Shown here in pieces: positions 63,258 to 64,000 of a stretch of 64,000 nucleotides of DNA (its first letter is position 1; every line of letters starts with the position of its first letter). The position numbers and the translations under genes are program-made. Under the pieces are notes generated by a model, which saw only the letters and a program-made list of their open reading frames with translations, had not been told where the DNA came from and searched no databases. Origin of the DNA: CAWVWD01 sp045106825 (lineage in GTDB: Bacteria > Bacteroidota > Bacteroidia > Chitinophagales > Saprospiraceae); NCBI GenBank assembly GCA_045106825.1, contig JBGCFH010000036.1, positions 1-64,000 of the forward strand, read 5' to 3'.

Positions 63258-64000
63258 TTACTTTGTTGCTGTCATTTTGGATGAAATATAAGATAGTAAT
63301 GAAGAGGATGCAATAGCCAATCCTATAATAATCATCATTAATCCGAATATACCTAAAGATTGAAAATAGAAAGCTATCAATACAAAAATAATATTAACTA
63401 AAACCAGTACACCTGTAGCTTGTATATGTGATAATCCAGTGTTTAGGAGAAAATGATGTGTGTGCGTTTTGTCAGGCATAAAAGGTGAGCGGCCTTTAAG
63501 AATTCGAGTGATAAAAACCTTGAGTGTATCAAATAATGGAATGATTAATATACCAACTACAATTGCAGGAGCAGCTTCCATTTTATAAATCCCTAAATAT
63601 GGTTTTTCTATTAATTTTTCAGCAAAGTAATCATTGTGAGTCTCTAAACATTTGATAGCCAAAATCGTACAGACAAAGCCGACTAACATCGAACCTGTAT
63701 CTCCCATAAAGATGTCTGCTGGTGTCCAATTGTATTTTAGAAAAGCAACCAATGCTCCAGTAAGTGCAAAAGCAACCATTGCTAATTCTACTCGTTCTAT
63801 CAGAAAAAACCATGTTCCAAAAACTAAAGAAACGACAATACCTATACTCGCAGCTAATCCATTTATTCCATCAATTAAGTTAAAAGCATTTATAAGTAAA
63901 ATAATAACAAAAATGGAAAATAAAATACTGAACCATTCGTAAAGTTCATAGATACCAAACAAACCATAAAAATTATCTATTACTACATCAGCCCTAAAAA
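63258..64000 (-). CDS. Polyprenyl-phosphate sugar-1-phosphate transferase (WecA/MraY family), partial
   Basis: The 5' end lies outside the window. The open frame continues past the first apparent start (a TTG at 63962) to the edge, with residues FRADVVIDNFYGLFGIYE before it, so that TTG is not the real start. Visible motifs: NAFNLIDGINGLAA, DIFMGDTGSMLVG and the His-rich DKTHTHHFLL, typical of WecA/TagO-like enzymes with several membrane helices. It would start glycan synthesis by loading sugar-1-phosphate on undecaprenyl phosphate. Confidence 0.92.
   Translation of the reverse strand, partial: FRADVVIDNFYGLFGIYELYEWFSILFSIFVIILLINAFNLIDGINGLAASIGIVVSLVFGTWFFLIERVELAMVAFALTGALVAFLKYNWTPADIFMGDTGSMLVGFVCTILAIKCLETHNDYFAEKLIEKPYLGIYKMEAAPAIVVGILIIPLFDTLKVFITRILKGRSPFMPDKTHTHHFLLNTGLSHIQATGVLVLVNIIFVLIAFYFQSLGIFGLMMIIIGLAIASSSLLSYISSKMTATK

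Overview
The window is AT-rich chromosomal DNA from a member of the Bacteroidota, probably a marine or gliding-type lineage. The evidence is: a PorU2-like type IX secretion (T9SS) protease, two proteins with T9SS type-A C-terminal sorting domains, a TonB-dependent receptor with a carboxypeptidase-regulatory domain, an OmpA protein with the same N-terminal domain, and promoters of the Bacteroidota form (TTTG, 19 bases, TAnnTTTG), best seen ahead of a tRNA-Ser. No rRNA, CRISPR array, transposase or phage gene was seen, and genus cannot be fixed from this sequence alone.

Layout. 0-8 kb: two large secreted proteins, one FG-GAP/VCBS and one DUF11/SdrD-B, ending in the same 404-residue cassette. 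8-13.4 kb: an Eis-type acetyltransferase facing an operon of an unusual Clp-like AAA+ protein and a YqgE/AlgH protein. 13.4-19.3 kb: a small lipoprotein, era, der, a PapD/DUF916-like secreted protein, a LysM protein and tRNA-Ser. 19.3-30.8 kb: envelope genes (T9SS cargo, DUF192, MsrB, thioredoxin, lipoprotein, OmpA/SPOR), a dynamin-like GTPase and a TonB-dependent receptor. 31-39.4 kb: gcvP, a small SH3b/DUF1294 pair bracketed by direct repeats, clpC and a STAS protein. 39.4-41.6 kb: a beta-class DNA methyltransferase followed by a PD-(D/E)XK-like protein, a likely restriction-modification pair. 41.8-49 kb: a T9SS cargo protein and PorU2. 49-64 kb: a surface-glycan locus made of two converging operons. 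The plus operon carries an ABC exporter (Wzm/Wzt type), two sulfotransferases, a methyltransferase and three glycosyltransferases. The minus operon runs from a WecA/MraY-like initiating transferase (cut by the window edge) through a Wzi/RemB-like barrel, a GT4, two tandem GT32-like enzymes and an FkbM methyltransferase. Together they could build, modify, export and anchor a sulfated and methylated polysaccharide.

The most unusual item is the 1088-residue AAA+ protein at 10114-13380. Its first ATPase domain keeps Walker A but has lost the Walker B acidic pair, its second domain has a changed pore loop, and its C-terminal ~290 residues resemble the PCRF and distal parts of class I peptide-chain release factors without a GGQ loop. 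Also notable are the duplicated 404-residue cassette, the restriction-modification pair with a palindromic repeat over the second start codon, a chimeric-looking Wzt, and several families of intergenic inverted repeats.
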